From Chloroflexota bacterium (lineage in GTDB: Bacteria > Chloroflexota > Dehalococcoidia > Lucifugimonadales > UBA1127): DNA of 63,254 nt. Positions within the stretch are counted from its first letter, which is position 1, and each line of letters starts with the position of its first letter. Under the pieces are notes generated by a model. That model was given only the letters and a program-made list of their open reading frames with translations. It was not told the origin of the DNA and searched no databases. The stretch covers positions 1 to 63,254 of the forward strand of contig JAPONS010000033.1 of NCBI GenBank assembly GCA_026713825.1, in the 5' to 3' direction. A program made the translations under genes and the position numbers. Positions 1-8,343 of this stretch are shown in pieces.

Positions 1-137
1 AGGCGCGCAGGCGTGCAGTCGGGTTCGGGAATCTCCTCCGACAGCATGACCGGCACCCAGAACCGCCGGAACAGCTCGCCCATCGGCGTCCCCGGGCCCG
101 TCCTCACCAAGAGTTCATTCTCTTCCTGTGTCAGCAT
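1..137 (-). CDS. Rieske ring-hydroxylating oxygenase, N-terminal fragment cut by window edge
   Basis: The first 45 codons of a Rieske oxygenase alpha subunit, reading leftward out of the window. It begins MLTQEENELLVRTGPGTPMG, the same opening as the complete oxygenase at 278-1567. By hand count 118 of 137 bases match the start of that neighbour, so the two look like a tandem duplication. Only the N-terminal arm is present; the Rieske and mononuclear-iron motifs would lie outside the window. The truncation is the window boundary, not a mutation. It lies downstream of its paralogue on the same strand, with a hairpin terminator between them. Confidence 0.85.
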   Translation of the reverse strand, partial: MLTQEENELLVRTGPGTPMGELFRRFWVPVMLSEEIPEPDCTPAR

Positions 138-237
138 CAGTCCCCTCTTCCCGTCGTATATCCTCTTGTCTGTCCTTTGGGCGGACGCTGCTGCAAGGCC
201 AGACTCCTCACCTCAACCCACCAAGCCGCTAAAGAAG

Positions 238-264
238 AACCCCGCAGCTAAAGCTGCGGGGTTT
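238..264 (-). terminator. Rho-independent terminator after the Rieske gene
   Basis: A 12-bp perfect inverted repeat (238-249 with 252-263) with a very short loop. On the minus strand it is followed by TTCTTCTTT. It lies 14 bases past the stop of the oxygenase at 278-1567 and separates it from the paralogue at the left edge. Confidence 0.8.
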
Positions 265-277
265 CTCTTTGGGTTCG

Positions 278-1567
278 TTATGCTGGCGCCAAATCCTTCA
301 GCGCTTCCTGCAAGACCTGCATTGCCGGCTTGCCCTTCGGCGCCTGGACGGTACTCCTTCGCACCTTGAAGAGCTCCGGCCGGTGGGGTGCCGCCGGTTC
401 CTGCCCTTCCTGCAGGTCCCGGGCCGCCTTGATGAGCTGGTGCCGGATATGGATGTTCAGCGTGTCCTGGCTCGTCAGCCGTTCCCGCGTCCGGTCCATG
501 ATTGGCCCGCCCTGGTCCTCGATCTGGCAGATGTCCTGCAGCGGGAAGTTGTTGATGCCCGAGTAGTTGTAGTCTCGCTGCATTTCCCGGTCGACCAGGT
601 AGTCGTTGGCCTTGTTGGCGACCGGCTTGTACGTTCCCGGGATCTTCTCCGGCACCAGCCACGCGTTGTGCGCCTCCCGGAACTCCTCCAGCAGCGGCTC
701 GTACGGGTTCCACCGCACCCGCAGCACCATGCACGTCACATCGTCGATCGGCACGCGCATCCGCTGATACCCGAGGGGGAACTTACCCCCTCCGAGGTTG
801 TTGTATGAGGGCGAGGGGTCAAAGTTCGGAATGATGAAGTGGTCGATGCTGACCCGCTGCTCTTCTTCTTCGTTGTTCCACACCGTGGCGAAGCTGATGC
901 CGAACTCCGTGTCGACGACAGCCGCCGGCAACCGCACGCGTGAAATGGCGCTGCCGCTGTTGAGCCCCATCTGGACGCCCGGCCCACCCTCGGTCTTGTC
1001 CCGGAAGCCGTGGGTGAAATAGAGGTGGCTCGGGTCGTTCTGCCCTTCCATCGACTGGAGCCAGTTGCACTCGCAGACGATCTTCCAGTTCTCCCGGTGG
1101 CTCTCCGGGATCGCCGCAAAGTCGAAGTCCGGGAACGGCGGCTGCAGCTCTGCAGGCCCCATGTACGCCCAGATGAACCCACCCTTGTCCAGCGCCGGGT
1201 AGGACTTGAGCTTGATCTTGCTCTTGAAGGACTCGCCCTCAGGGATGAAGGGGATGTCCACGCACTGTCCCGTGTAGTCGTACTTCCAGCCGTGGTACAG
1301 GCACCGCAGCCCGCTCTCCTCGTTCATCCCGAAGAACAGCGGCGAGAACCGGTGGGCGCAGTAGGCGTCGATGATGCCCACGTTGCCGTCGCTGTCCCTG
1401 AACGCGATGAGGTCTTCGTTCAGAACGCGCAGGCGCGCGGGCGTGCAGTCGGGTTCCGGGATCTCCTCCGACAGCATCACCGGCGTCCAGAAACGGCGGA
1501 AAAACTCGCCCATCGGGGTCCCGGGCCCCGTCCTGGTCAACAGTTCATTCTCTTCCTGGGTAAGCAT
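278..1567 (-). CDS. Rieske (2Fe-2S) aromatic ring-hydroxylating oxygenase, alpha subunit
   Basis: Catalytic subunit of a Rieske non-haem iron oxygenase, 429 residues, cytoplasmic. The Rieske cluster ligands are C70, H72, C89 and H92 (CxH, 16 residues, CxxH). The mononuclear iron site is D178-x2-H181-x4-H186 in a Gln-Asn-Asp-Pro-Ser-His context. The overall arrangement resembles phthalate 4,5-dioxygenase-like oxygenases. The ATG is preceded by GGGAGGAAGG at good spacing. No reductase or ferredoxin gene is nearby, so electrons must come from elsewhere. It is divergent from an MFS transporter at 1834 that may carry a related substrate (inference). The substrate cannot be read from sequence. Confidence 0.93.
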   Translation of the reverse strand: MLTQEENELLTRTGPGTPMGEFFRRFWTPVMLSEEIPEPDCTPARLRVLNEDLIAFRDSDGNVGIIDAYCAHRFSPLFFGMNEESGLRCLYHGWKYDYTGQCVDIPFIPEGESFKSKIKLKSYPALDKGGFIWAYMGPAELQPPFPDFDFAAIPESHRENWKIVCECNWLQSMEGQNDPSHLYFTHGFRDKTEGGPGVQMGLNSGSAISRVRLPAAVVDTEFGISFATVWNNEEEEQRVSIDHFIIPNFDPSPSYNNLGGGKFPLGYQRMRVPIDDVTCMVLRVRWNPYEPLLEEFREAHNAWLVPEKIPGTYKPVANKANDYLVDREMQRDYNYSGINNFPLQDICQIEDQGGPIMDRTRERLTSQDTLNIHIRHQLIKAARDLQEGQEPAAPHRPELFKVRRSTVQAPKGKPAMQVLQEALKDLAPA

Positions 1568-1721
1568 ATGGTCCTTCCTCCCGTAGCTGAGTCCTACGCT
1601 TATGCCTTTGGGCTGACGCTAACATAAAGCCGACCGAGTTACAATACCTCTACTCCATATGGTAATAATTCACATCCGAGGGGATCGAGTCCCCATTTGG
1701 CCGAGTCTACGCATTGTCCGC

Positions 1722-1740
1722 CTCCCTGAACGTCAGGGAG
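1722..1740. promoter_or_regulatory. Perfect palindrome between Rieske gene and MFS gene
   Basis: CTCCCTGAACGTCAGGGAG is an 8-bp inverted repeat around a 3-base centre. It sits in the divergent intergenic region, 94 bases upstream of the chosen start of the MFS gene. It could be an operator or a leader hairpin. No regulator gene is adjacent. Confidence 0.4.
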
Positions 1741-1833
1741 TGTGATACAGTCCTGACACCCAAGGCCCGTGCGCAGAATTCGAAGGGGTCCTTTCAGATA
1801 GCGTCGACCTCGCACCGACGGGAGCCACGAGCT

Positions 1834-3114
1834 GTGCAGAACGAACCCGAAAAAAGCTCCGGGCCTCCCATCCTTACCGCCAAGACATTTCCAATCTATG
1901 TCACGTTCTTCGCATGGGGGCTGGGCACCGGTTCCCTTCAGCTAGCCCGCCCTCTCTTCGCCTTCAAGGTCACCGGCGACATCTTTCTTGTCAGCTTCCT
2001 CGTGGGCAGCAGCTCCGTCGCCCGCATCATCGCCGGCCCCCTCACCGGCTACCTGACCGACCGCTGGGGCCGCAAGCCGCTGGTGATCGCCGGGGCCGCC
2101 CTCCGCGGGCTCACCACGCTGGGCCAGTTCTACACCGAGAGCTACCTTCCCTTCTTCATCCTGGAGTTCATTGGCCAGATGGGCGTCTCCATGTGGACCA
2201 CCAGCACCGGGGTTCTCGTGGGGGATGTGACCACCCCGGAGAACCGGGGTCGAGTCATGGCGGTGCGCACCATGTCCTCCCGCATCGGATTCGTGGCGGG
2301 CCCGGCCATCGCCGGCGCCCTGGCGGTGACCCTGGGGCTCCGCTACGTCTTCCTCTTCAGCACGTTGACCAAGCTCATCAACCTTGGCGTCATGTTCTGG
2401 ATCTCCGAGTCGCGGCCTGAAGAGGCGCGACAGCGTGCCCAAAAGAAGCAGGAGGAGGAGGACGCCGAGAAGAAGCCCAGCCTTTTGGCATCGCTGTTCC
2501 TGACGAAGACCTTCATCGCCCTGGCGCTGGTCACCTTCGGACTGAGCATGATGCAGATGGGCGTCTTCCAGACACTCGTCCCGGTCCACACCCAGGAGGA
2601 GGTCGGCCTCAACGAGTTTGAGATCGGCAACCTCGTCAGCTTCGCGAGCATCATCGCGCTGATCGTAGCGTTCCCGAACGGTATGGTCTCCGACCGGTTC
2701 GGACGCAAGGCCTCGCTGGTGCCGGGCATGCTGGTCCTGGGCGGCTCGGCCATCCTGCTGGCGATCAGCGGCAACTACCTGGGGATCGTTCTCATGATGC
2801 TCCTGTACGGCATCGCCGAGGGCATGGTGCAGGGCTCCACCCAGGTATACGCGGTGGACCTGGCGCCCGCCGACCGTCGAGGGACCGTCGTGGGCGTCTG
2901 GTCAATCTTCATGAGCCTGGGCGGGATGGTGACGACCCTGTTGGTGGCGACGCTCTACACGGCTTTCGGCGCAATGATTGCATTCAACGGCGTCGCCGGC
3001 TTCCTGATTGCGAGTGCGCTGGTGCTGGCGTTCATGGCAAAGGAAACCGCAGGGCGCCGCAGGCTCGCCGGCCCCTCGTCGGAAACACCTCCACCATCGC
3101 CGGAAACCACGTAA
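1834..3114 (+). CDS. Major facilitator superfamily transporter
   Basis: A 426-residue, 12-helix secondary transporter of the inner membrane. Both halves carry the MFS cytoplasmic loop motif: G68-P-L-T-G-Y-L-T-D-R-W-G-R-K in the first half and GMVSDRFGRK in the second. A highly charged Lys/Glu-rich loop joins the two six-helix halves. The frame stays open upstream to a TTG at 1714, but the GTG at 1834 is preceded by GGGAG at 9 bases and begins just before the first hydrophobic segment, so it is the better start. It is divergent from the Rieske oxygenase; uptake or efflux of an aromatic substrate is an inference from that position only. Confidence 0.88.
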   Translation: MQNEPEKSSGPPILTAKTFPIYVTFFAWGLGTGSLQLARPLFAFKVTGDIFLVSFLVGSSSVARIIAGPLTGYLTDRWGRKPLVIAGAALRGLTTLGQFYTESYLPFFILEFIGQMGVSMWTTSTGVLVGDVTTPENRGRVMAVRTMSSRIGFVAGPAIAGALAVTLGLRYVFLFSTLTKLINLGVMFWISESRPEEARQRAQKKQEEEDAEKKPSLLASLFLTKTFIALALVTFGLSMMQMGVFQTLVPVHTQEEVGLNEFEIGNLVSFASIIALIVAFPNGMVSDRFGRKASLVPGMLVLGGSAILLAISGNYLGIVLMMLLYGIAEGMVQGSTQVYAVDLAPADRRGTVVGVWSIFMSLGGMVTTLLVATLYTAFGAMIAFNGVAGFLIASALVLAFMAKETAGRRRLAGPSSETPPPSPETT

Positions 3115-3150
3115 CCGCCGCTCCCGAACGATGCCGCCACCGCAGGCAGG

Positions 3151-4671
3151 CTACATGAGCCCAAGCACCTCGATCCGCGGGTAGCCGTTGCCGCCGAGGT
3201 TGGTCTCGAGGATGTGGAGCACCGGCGGCGCCTGCCCTGTCGGCGTCAGCGCCAGCATCTCGCGCTGCACGTCCGCTCCAAATGCCGCGTCTCCCACGAA
3301 CGCCGTCACCTGCGTTACGTTCGCGAAGCTGCCTCCGCCGTCGCGGAACATGGCATCCACGTTCGCGAAGACCATCGCCGTCTGCTCGGCGAGCCCGCCC
3401 TCGCGGCTGCCCGTCACCACGCGCGACGACGTCACGAGGCTGCCCGTCAGCGCGCCCATGGACATGGGGTCATTGTGGACGACGCCGGGCACCTCCAGGC
3501 ACTTCCTCGGGCCCGCACCCACCAGCGCGATCACGTTCGCGGCCATGAGCACGCCCGACGGGAGGGCGCTGGGCACGTACTTGTGCGGAGGACGGTCGTC
3601 GGGGTCCGGGTACCACTCCATCCACGGCGGATTGAACTTCAGCCGCTCCGACAACTCCGGCAGGAAGTGGGTGAAGCGTGCCATGTCGTCCAGCCCCAGT
3701 CCGTTGACGCTCAGGAAACGCTCCACCTGGCCAAACATCGCGGCAAGCTGGCCGTCGAAGTCCGGGGCGGCCAGCGCGCCGCTGCACGGGTCGACGGGCT
3801 CCAGCAACGGCGCAACGACGACGTCCCCGATGCGCGCGCCGGACGGCTTGGCGTTGCCCTCCTCGCACGAGTAAACCTCGACGAACGGCTCGCCGGACGG
3901 CCCGCCGATGTCCGGCAGCATCGCCATCATCTCGATGGCGATGCTCATCCGCGACGAGACGACGTTCACGAGCTGGTGCAAGACGGGCCGCGTCGCCGGG
4001 TCGGGGAAGCGCTCCTCGAAGATGCGGCGAGCGACCTCCTTGTACGAGTCGTCGCGGCCGAACATGTTGATCTGGACGATGTTGTCCACGCTTCCGCCGG
4101 CCAGCCCCACCAGCGTCGTCAGGTTCTCGAGCGTCTGGCGCGCCTCCGCCTCCACGCCGCCCTCGACGATCTCCCCCGTCGTCTGGTCGTTGCCGTGGCA
4201 GCGCGACGTGAAGTAGACGTTGCCCACCACCACGCCGGGGTCGCGGGCGTGGACGTTGGGGATGTCGATGCGCGTCCGCTTGCCGCCAACGAGCCCGTAG
4301 GCGTCCAGGTGCACCAGATGCCCCTCCGGCAGCGGAGAGATAAGCGCCTTGAGCGCGGGGCGGTCCGCCGCGTCCGGGAAGAGGTTCTCCCACGGCCCGT
4401 AGATGGTCTCGCGGTCCTCCATGTCGGTCACGTACGCTGCGCAGCGCACGACGCCGTCGAGGTTGCCGCCCGCCGACTCCATCAGCCGCCGCAGGTGCGA
4501 GAGGATGACCCACATCTGCGCCTCGATGCCCGCAGCGGGTGCGCCGGTGACCGGGTCGACGCCCGCCAGCCCGTTCGCGTAGACGACGTCGTTGATGCGC
4601 ATGCCCAGGGGCCTCGTCGCCCGCGTGTCGGCGGGGTAGATCTCGAAGAACTGCCGGAGTTGCTCAGCCAT
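3151..4671 (-). CDS. Four tandem RidA/YjgF-type domains in one polypeptide
   Basis: A 506-residue protein made of four consecutive RidA (YjgF/YER057c/UK114) domains, at about residues 1-128, 132-253, 262-386 and 391-506. Single RidA proteins are about 130 residues and work as trimers. Each unit shows the pattern of a conserved strand near RP, followed by a hydrophobic strand ending in a small or acidic residue (DRPALKALIS, TRPVLHQLVN, DRPPHKYVPS, APPVLHILET). The arginine that follows RPA in deaminating RidA enzymes is Leu, Leu, His and Leu here, so imine deaminase activity is doubtful. The ATG at 4671 overlaps the stop of the upstream two-domain gene by 8 bases (ATGGCTGA), so the pair is translationally coupled. 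Confidence 0.85.
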   Translation of the reverse strand: MAEQLRQFFEIYPADTRATRPLGMRINDVVYANGLAGVDPVTGAPAAGIEAQMWVILSHLRRLMESAGGNLDGVVRCAAYVTDMEDRETIYGPWENLFPDAADRPALKALISPLPEGHLVHLDAYGLVGGKRTRIDIPNVHARDPGVVVGNVYFTSRCHGNDQTTGEIVEGGVEAEARQTLENLTTLVGLAGGSVDNIVQINMFGRDDSYKEVARRIFEERFPDPATRPVLHQLVNVVSSRMSIAIEMMAMLPDIGGPSGEPFVEVYSCEEGNAKPSGARIGDVVVAPLLEPVDPCSGALAAPDFDGQLAAMFGQVERFLSVNGLGLDDMARFTHFLPELSERLKFNPPWMEWYPDPDDRPPHKYVPSALPSGVLMAANVIALVGAGPRKCLEVPGVVHNDPMSMGALTGSLVTSSRVVTGSREGGLAEQTAMVFANVDAMFRDGGGSFANVTQVTAFVGDAAFGADVQREMLALTPTGQAPPVLHILETNLGGNGYPRIEVLGLM

Positions 4672-5458
4672 CAGCAAGCCCCCTTGTACGGGTTTCCTCG
4701 TCGATTGACGCCAACACCTCGATCATCACCTGCAGCGCACCGCCGCCATAGCGCAGGTGGTGCAGCACGGGCCGCGTCGCCGCGTCCGGGTAGAGCTGCG
4801 TCCACCGGTCGGTGACCAGCGGCAGGTTCGCGGGGTCGGCGACGAATGCGCGTCCCTGCTTGACGTTGCTCCAGTCCATGCCGCCGGTTCTCAGCAGCGC
4901 CTCCGTGTTGCGGAACAGGTGCTCCGCCTGCGACTGCACGTCCTCCGGCGGCCGGCCCGTCGTCGGATCGTAGGGCAGCACGCGTGAGGAGAAGAGGTAG
5001 GGGCCCATCCGCACGCCGAGGGGGATGGGGTTGGTGTGTGCAACGCCCTCGACGCTGAGCGTCTGCCGCGAGTGTCCCAGCACCGCGAAATAGTCCATGT
5101 ACACCAGCATGTCGCCGGGGAGGTCGGCCGTCAGGAACTTGTACGTCGGGCGGTCGTTCTCGTCCGGGAAGGCGTCAACCCACGGCGGGTTCATGGCCTC
5201 CCGGTCACGGGCGAAGTCCTGGAAGTACATACTGACGTGGGCGATGTTGGCGCGGCTGCCGCCGGCGCTCTCGATGCTGCGGCGCATGTGCTCGTGGGCG
5301 AACCGGAGCTGCGCGTCGATGCCGTCGCCGAAGACGCCCGTGTCCGGGTCAGTGCCGACGATGCGGAAGCCGCGCACCAGGTCGCCGGAGCGCACTGCCA
5401 CGGGCAGCGGGCTGACGCCCTGGTCGCCGAAGACTTCTGTGAGCATGTCGTTGGCCAC
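4664..5458 (-). CDS. Two tandem RidA/YjgF-type domains
   Basis: A 264-residue protein with two RidA-like domains, about residues 8-128 and 134-255. As in the downstream four-domain gene, the catalytic arginine position is not conserved (RPTYKF and RPVLHH). The GTG start at 5458 has GAGG six bases upstream and lies one base after the stop of the GlcG/HbpS-like gene. An internal ATG at 5446 has no ribosome binding site. The three genes 5942-3151 therefore form one compact operon. The role is unknown; non-canonical Rid proteins are often found in catabolic clusters. Confidence 0.85.
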   Translation of the reverse strand: MANDMLTEVFGDQGVSPLPVAVRSGDLVRGFRIVGTDPDTGVFGDGIDAQLRFAHEHMRRSIESAGGSRANIAHVSMYFQDFARDREAMNPPWVDAFPDENDRPTYKFLTADLPGDMLVYMDYFAVLGHSRQTLSVEGVAHTNPIPLGVRMGPYLFSSRVLPYDPTTGRPPEDVQSQAEHLFRNTEALLRTGGMDWSNVKQGRAFVADPANLPLVTDRWTQLYPDAATRPVLHHLRYGGGALQVMIEVLASIDEETRTRGLADG

Positions 5459-5459
5459 G

Positions 5460-5942
5460 TTAGGCCTCGTACTCAGGCGTGTACCGGAACATGGACTCGG
5501 CATGCGTAAAACCCTCGCCGAGGGCCTGCAGGCCGATGGCGACGTAGTCCCAGTCGCCCCTGCCCTCGCCGCCGCCACCGCCCGCAACCGCGATGCCGCC
5601 GACCATCTTGCCGTCGTAGATGATGGCGTAGCCGCCGGGCAGCGTCGTGAGCATGGGGTCGTTCCAGTCGGCGGGCCCGCGGTGGCCCTCGGCCTGCTGG
5701 CGGTCCCAGAATGCGATGATGCCGCTGGTGTCCATGTCGAAGGAGGCCGCGCTGTAGGCCTTCCGCCACGCGGCCTTCATGAACCGGTACGGCCGCCCGT
5801 CCATGCGGCACCCCGCGATGAGGTCGCCGTGCTGGTCGACGATGGCGACGGCTAGCTGCGAGCCCCGCTCCTTGGCCTCCGCGATGACGGCCGCGATGAC
5901 CCGGTTCGCTTCATCCAGACCAAGCCGCTTCTCCACGAGCAT
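5460..5942 (-). CDS. GlcG/HbpS family protein
   Basis: A 160-residue protein of the GlcG/HbpS (DUF336) family. It has the typical N-terminal LGLDEANRVIAAVIAEA helix, the AVAIVDQHGDLIAG strand pair, and a glycine-rich loop (residues about 125-133) after VGGIAVAGG. Some family members bind haem and others are accessory genes in glycolate or catabolic operons. No signal peptide is seen, so it is likely cytoplasmic. GGAGG lies eight bases before the ATG. It is the first gene of the operon leading to the two RidA-fusion genes. Confidence 0.85.
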   Translation of the reverse strand: MLVEKRLGLDEANRVIAAVIAEAKERGSQLAVAIVDQHGDLIAGCRMDGRPYRFMKAAWRKAYSAASFDMDTSGIIAFWDRQQAEGHRGPADWNDPMLTTLPGGYAIIYDGKMVGGIAVAGGGGGEGRGDWDYVAIGLQALGEGFTHAESMFRYTPEYEA

Positions 5943-6084
5943 AGCGTCACCCTCCGGCGGTGGAATGTGCCGCTAGGCTACCATAGCCATCTACCGCGTC
6001 AAGCGGTTGCGAGGGATCGCCGCTGGCAGTACGCTCTGCACGCTTGGGTGGCTACCCCCGTTCTCCCTGACCCCTCACTTCAGC

Positions 6085-6109
6085 ATACCGGCGAATGCCG
6101 GTATCCAGA
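6085..6109. repeat. Dispersed hairpin repeat, copy 1
   Basis: ATACCGGC-GAAT-GCCGGTAT forms an 8-bp stem and is followed by CCAGA. A 22-base core differing by one base recurs at 63117-63138, and a related hairpin lies near 62336. It sits in the leader of the SDR gene. Confidence 0.7.
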
Positions 6110-6144
6110 GGGGCTGTGGCAAATCGACCGGAAAGGACTTGGAC

Positions 6145-6975
6145 ATGGACAAACCCCTGACCGGCAAGGTGGCGATGGTGACGGGCGGCTCCCGGGGCAT
6201 TGGGCGCGGCATCGCGCTCTGCCTCGCAGACGAGGGCGCGACGGTCATCGTGTGCGCCCGCAGCGACGACTCGGCCGCCAACCCCTACGGCTCCATCGAG
6301 CAGACGGTGCAGGAAGCGCGCGACCTGGGCGGCGAGGCGGTCGCGATGAAGCTCGACGTCACGGACGACGACGAGGTCCGGGATGTCGTCGAGCGCATCC
6401 AGCGCGACTTTGGCCGCATGGACATCGTGGTCAACAACGCCGCGCGCATGGGCCAGGGCGGCGGCGACTTCTGGGGCAGCTCGCCGGAGAACCTCGACGC
6501 CTACTACCGCACCAACGTCCGCGCGCCATACCTCATCACGACGCTGGTGGGGCCGCACATGGAGGAGCTGGGCGGCGGCGCCATCATCAACGTCACCTCG
6601 GCCGGGGCGAGCCTTCCCCCGCCGCCGGGGCCGGACTGGAAGCTCTCGCCCGGCCGGACGTACGTCGGCTACGGCATCACCAAGGCCGCGCTGAACCGAT
6701 GGGTCGCTGGCGTCGCGGGCGAACTGCGGCTGCGCAACATCGCTATCGTCGCCGTCGACCCTGGCCGGACGGTGGTAGAGCGCAACATCGTCAACCCCAT
6801 CGCCGGCGTCGACTACACCACGGCCAACTCGCCAGAGGTCACGGGCCGCGCCGTAGCCTACATCTGCCGCGACGCCATGGCCTACACTGGCCGCGTCATA
6901 GAGTCCAAAGCGCTCGTCGACGAGCACGGCATCACGATGACCGGCATCGTCCCGCGCAACGCCGCGCGGGCGTAG
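6145..6975 (+). CDS. Short-chain dehydrogenase/reductase
   Basis: A 276-residue NAD(P)-dependent oxidoreductase of the SDR superfamily. It has the Rossmann motif TGGSRGIG (13-20), NNAA (97-100), catalytic Ser152 and Y176-x3-K180. The ATG at 6145 is used because the SDR fold starts directly there and AAAGGA lies upstream; the open frame before it is a dispersed repeat. The insert with PPPPGPD before the active-site Tyr is longer than in minimal SDRs. It is divergent from the GlcG/RidA operon and may belong to the same catabolic locus. Confidence 0.9.
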   Translation: MDKPLTGKVAMVTGGSRGIGRGIALCLADEGATVIVCARSDDSAANPYGSIEQTVQEARDLGGEAVAMKLDVTDDDEVRDVVERIQRDFGRMDIVVNNAARMGQGGGDFWGSSPENLDAYYRTNVRAPYLITTLVGPHMEELGGGAIINVTSAGASLPPPPGPDWKLSPGRTYVGYGITKAALNRWVAGVAGELRLRNIAIVAVDPGRTVVERNIVNPIAGVDYTTANSPEVTGRAVAYICRDAMAYTGRVIESKALVDEHGITMTGIVPRNAARA

Positions 6976-7296
6976 GGTCCCGAATGCGCCCTCGGTACGC
7001 TCCGCTCCAACACACCCTGACACGGCCCCATTGCGCCTAGACTCTTCCCTTCGCTACCCTCGTCCCATGAGCAGCAAAACCAGGGCAGAACATGGTGCGG
7101 TGGCACAGTCCCCGACCGGCGCGCGTTTGCGCCCGCTACAGATACGAATTGTTTCCCATATCACAAGTATTCTTCGTAGCTGTACGAATCCTTAACAGCT
7201 ACGGATTGACTTTCGAAAACAATTCCTCGGCCGCGTGATGCTGCAAAACGGGGAAATCTGGGAATGGAGAAGGGCACCTTGCCCGGAGGCGAGAAG
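6976..7296. other. Non-coding stretch between convergent genes
   Basis: No gene is visible. The stretch holds one hairpin at 7175-7203 (9-bp stem CGTAGCTGT/ACAGCTACG, 11-base loop) without a U tract, and an AT-richer segment around 7140-7240. It separates the 3' ends of the SDR and permease genes. Confidence 0.5.
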
Positions 7297-8343
7297 CTAC
7301 CGCGCCCGCGGGTTCAGCACGTCGTTGAGCGCGTCGCCGAGGAGGTTCCACGCGAACACCAGCAGCCCGACAACGACCACCGGCGGCAGGATGAGGTGCG
7401 GCTGGTTGCGCAGGATGGAGACGTCCTGCCCCTCGCGGATCATGCTGCCGAGGCTCGGCACCGGGTGCTGGATGCCGATGCCCAGCCAGCTCAGCACCAC
7501 CTCGGCCCCCGCGATGGCCCCCATGCCCATCGTGACCACGACGATGACCGGCGGGAGCGCATTCGGCAGCAGGTGCCGCAGGATCAGCCGCGGCGCCGTC
7601 GCGCCCGTCGTCCGCGAGGCCTCGACGAAGGGCATCGCCTTCAGTTGGATGACCTGCCCGCGCACCAGCCGAGCCACGCCCACCCAGCTGAACACCGCCA
7701 GCGCGCCGAAGACCACGAGGTAGTCGGCGATCCCCCACTGCGCGAGCCCGTAGATGCCCGTCGCGTCCTCCAGCGAGCGCACCCAGTCGAGCACGCGGGG
7801 GCGCACCGTCGCCGCCAGCAGGATGACGAGCAGCAGCCCAGGGAAGGCGAGGAAGACCTCGCCAACGCGCATGACGACGGTGTCCACGCGCTTGCCGAAG
7901 TAGCCCGCCATCAGCCCCAGCGTGATCCCCAGTGCCAGGCTGCCCGTCGCGACGGCGGTCGCCGTGACGATGAGGTTGGTGCGCAGGCTGTAGATGACGC
8001 GGCTCAGGACGTCGCGGCCGACGAAGTCGGTGCCGAGGAGGTGTTCGGCGCTTGGGCCCTCGCGAGCCGCCAGCAGGTCCTGGTCGTCGAAGCCGTAGGG
8101 CGCGAGCAACGGCGCGAGGATGCCGCCGCCGTAGAGCAGCACGATCACGGTGATGCCGAACACCGCTTTCGGGCGGCGCAGGAGCTGGAGCGCGGCGCGC
8201 ACCCACGGCCCCCGCGAGTGCGGTCGGCCCTCGTCCTCCGATGCCCTGGCGTTGCCGGAGGGAGACTGCCGTTCGTCCTGAGGGAAATCGAAGGATGAAC
8301 GGCGGGCCCCCGGGCCGGCGGCGTTCGGGTCAACGTGCGCCAT
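7297..8343 (-). CDS. ABC transporter permease, DppC/OppC type
   Basis: A 348-residue inner-membrane permease of the peptide/nickel ABC family (BPD_transp_1). It has an N-terminal helix (about 57-78), then the periplasmic LLGTDFVGRDVLSRVIYSLR segment typical of DppC, and the EAA loop EASRTTGATAPRLILRHLLP near the C terminus. The start overlaps the DppB-type gene by 14 bases. Residues about 14-25 (RRSSFDFPQDER) are encoded by a dispersed hairpin repeat lying inside the frame. No ATPase gene is found in the window. A partner binding protein is likely the one at 10224-11873. Confidence 0.9.
   Translation of the reverse strand: MAHVDPNAAGPGARRSSFDFPQDERQSPSGNARASEDEGRPHSRGPWVRAALQLLRRPKAVFGITVIVLLYGGGILAPLLAPYGFDDQDLLAAREGPSAEHLLGTDFVGRDVLSRVIYSLRTNLIVTATAVATGSLALGITLGLMAGYFGKRVDTVVMRVGEVFLAFPGLLLVILLAATVRPRVLDWVRSLEDATGIYGLAQWGIADYLVVFGALAVFSWVGVARLVRGQVIQLKAMPFVEASRTTGATAPRLILRHLLPNALPPVIVVVTMGMGAIAGAEVVLSWLGIGIQHPVPSLGSMIREGQDVSILRNQPHLILPPVVVVGLLVFAWNLLGDALNDVLNPRAR
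8269..8302. repeat. Hairpin repeat inside the DppC-type gene
   Basis: CCGTTCGTCCT pairs with AGGATGAACGG (10 of 11 bases). It is read in frame as part of the hydrophilic N-terminal tail of the permease. A related but degraded sequence lies at 29948-29975. Confidence 0.6.

Noticed and set aside
1714-1833. Longer N terminus for the MFS protein from a TTG
   Set aside because: It adds 40 polar residues without similarity to MFS proteins and has no ribosome binding site; the GTG at 1834 has one.
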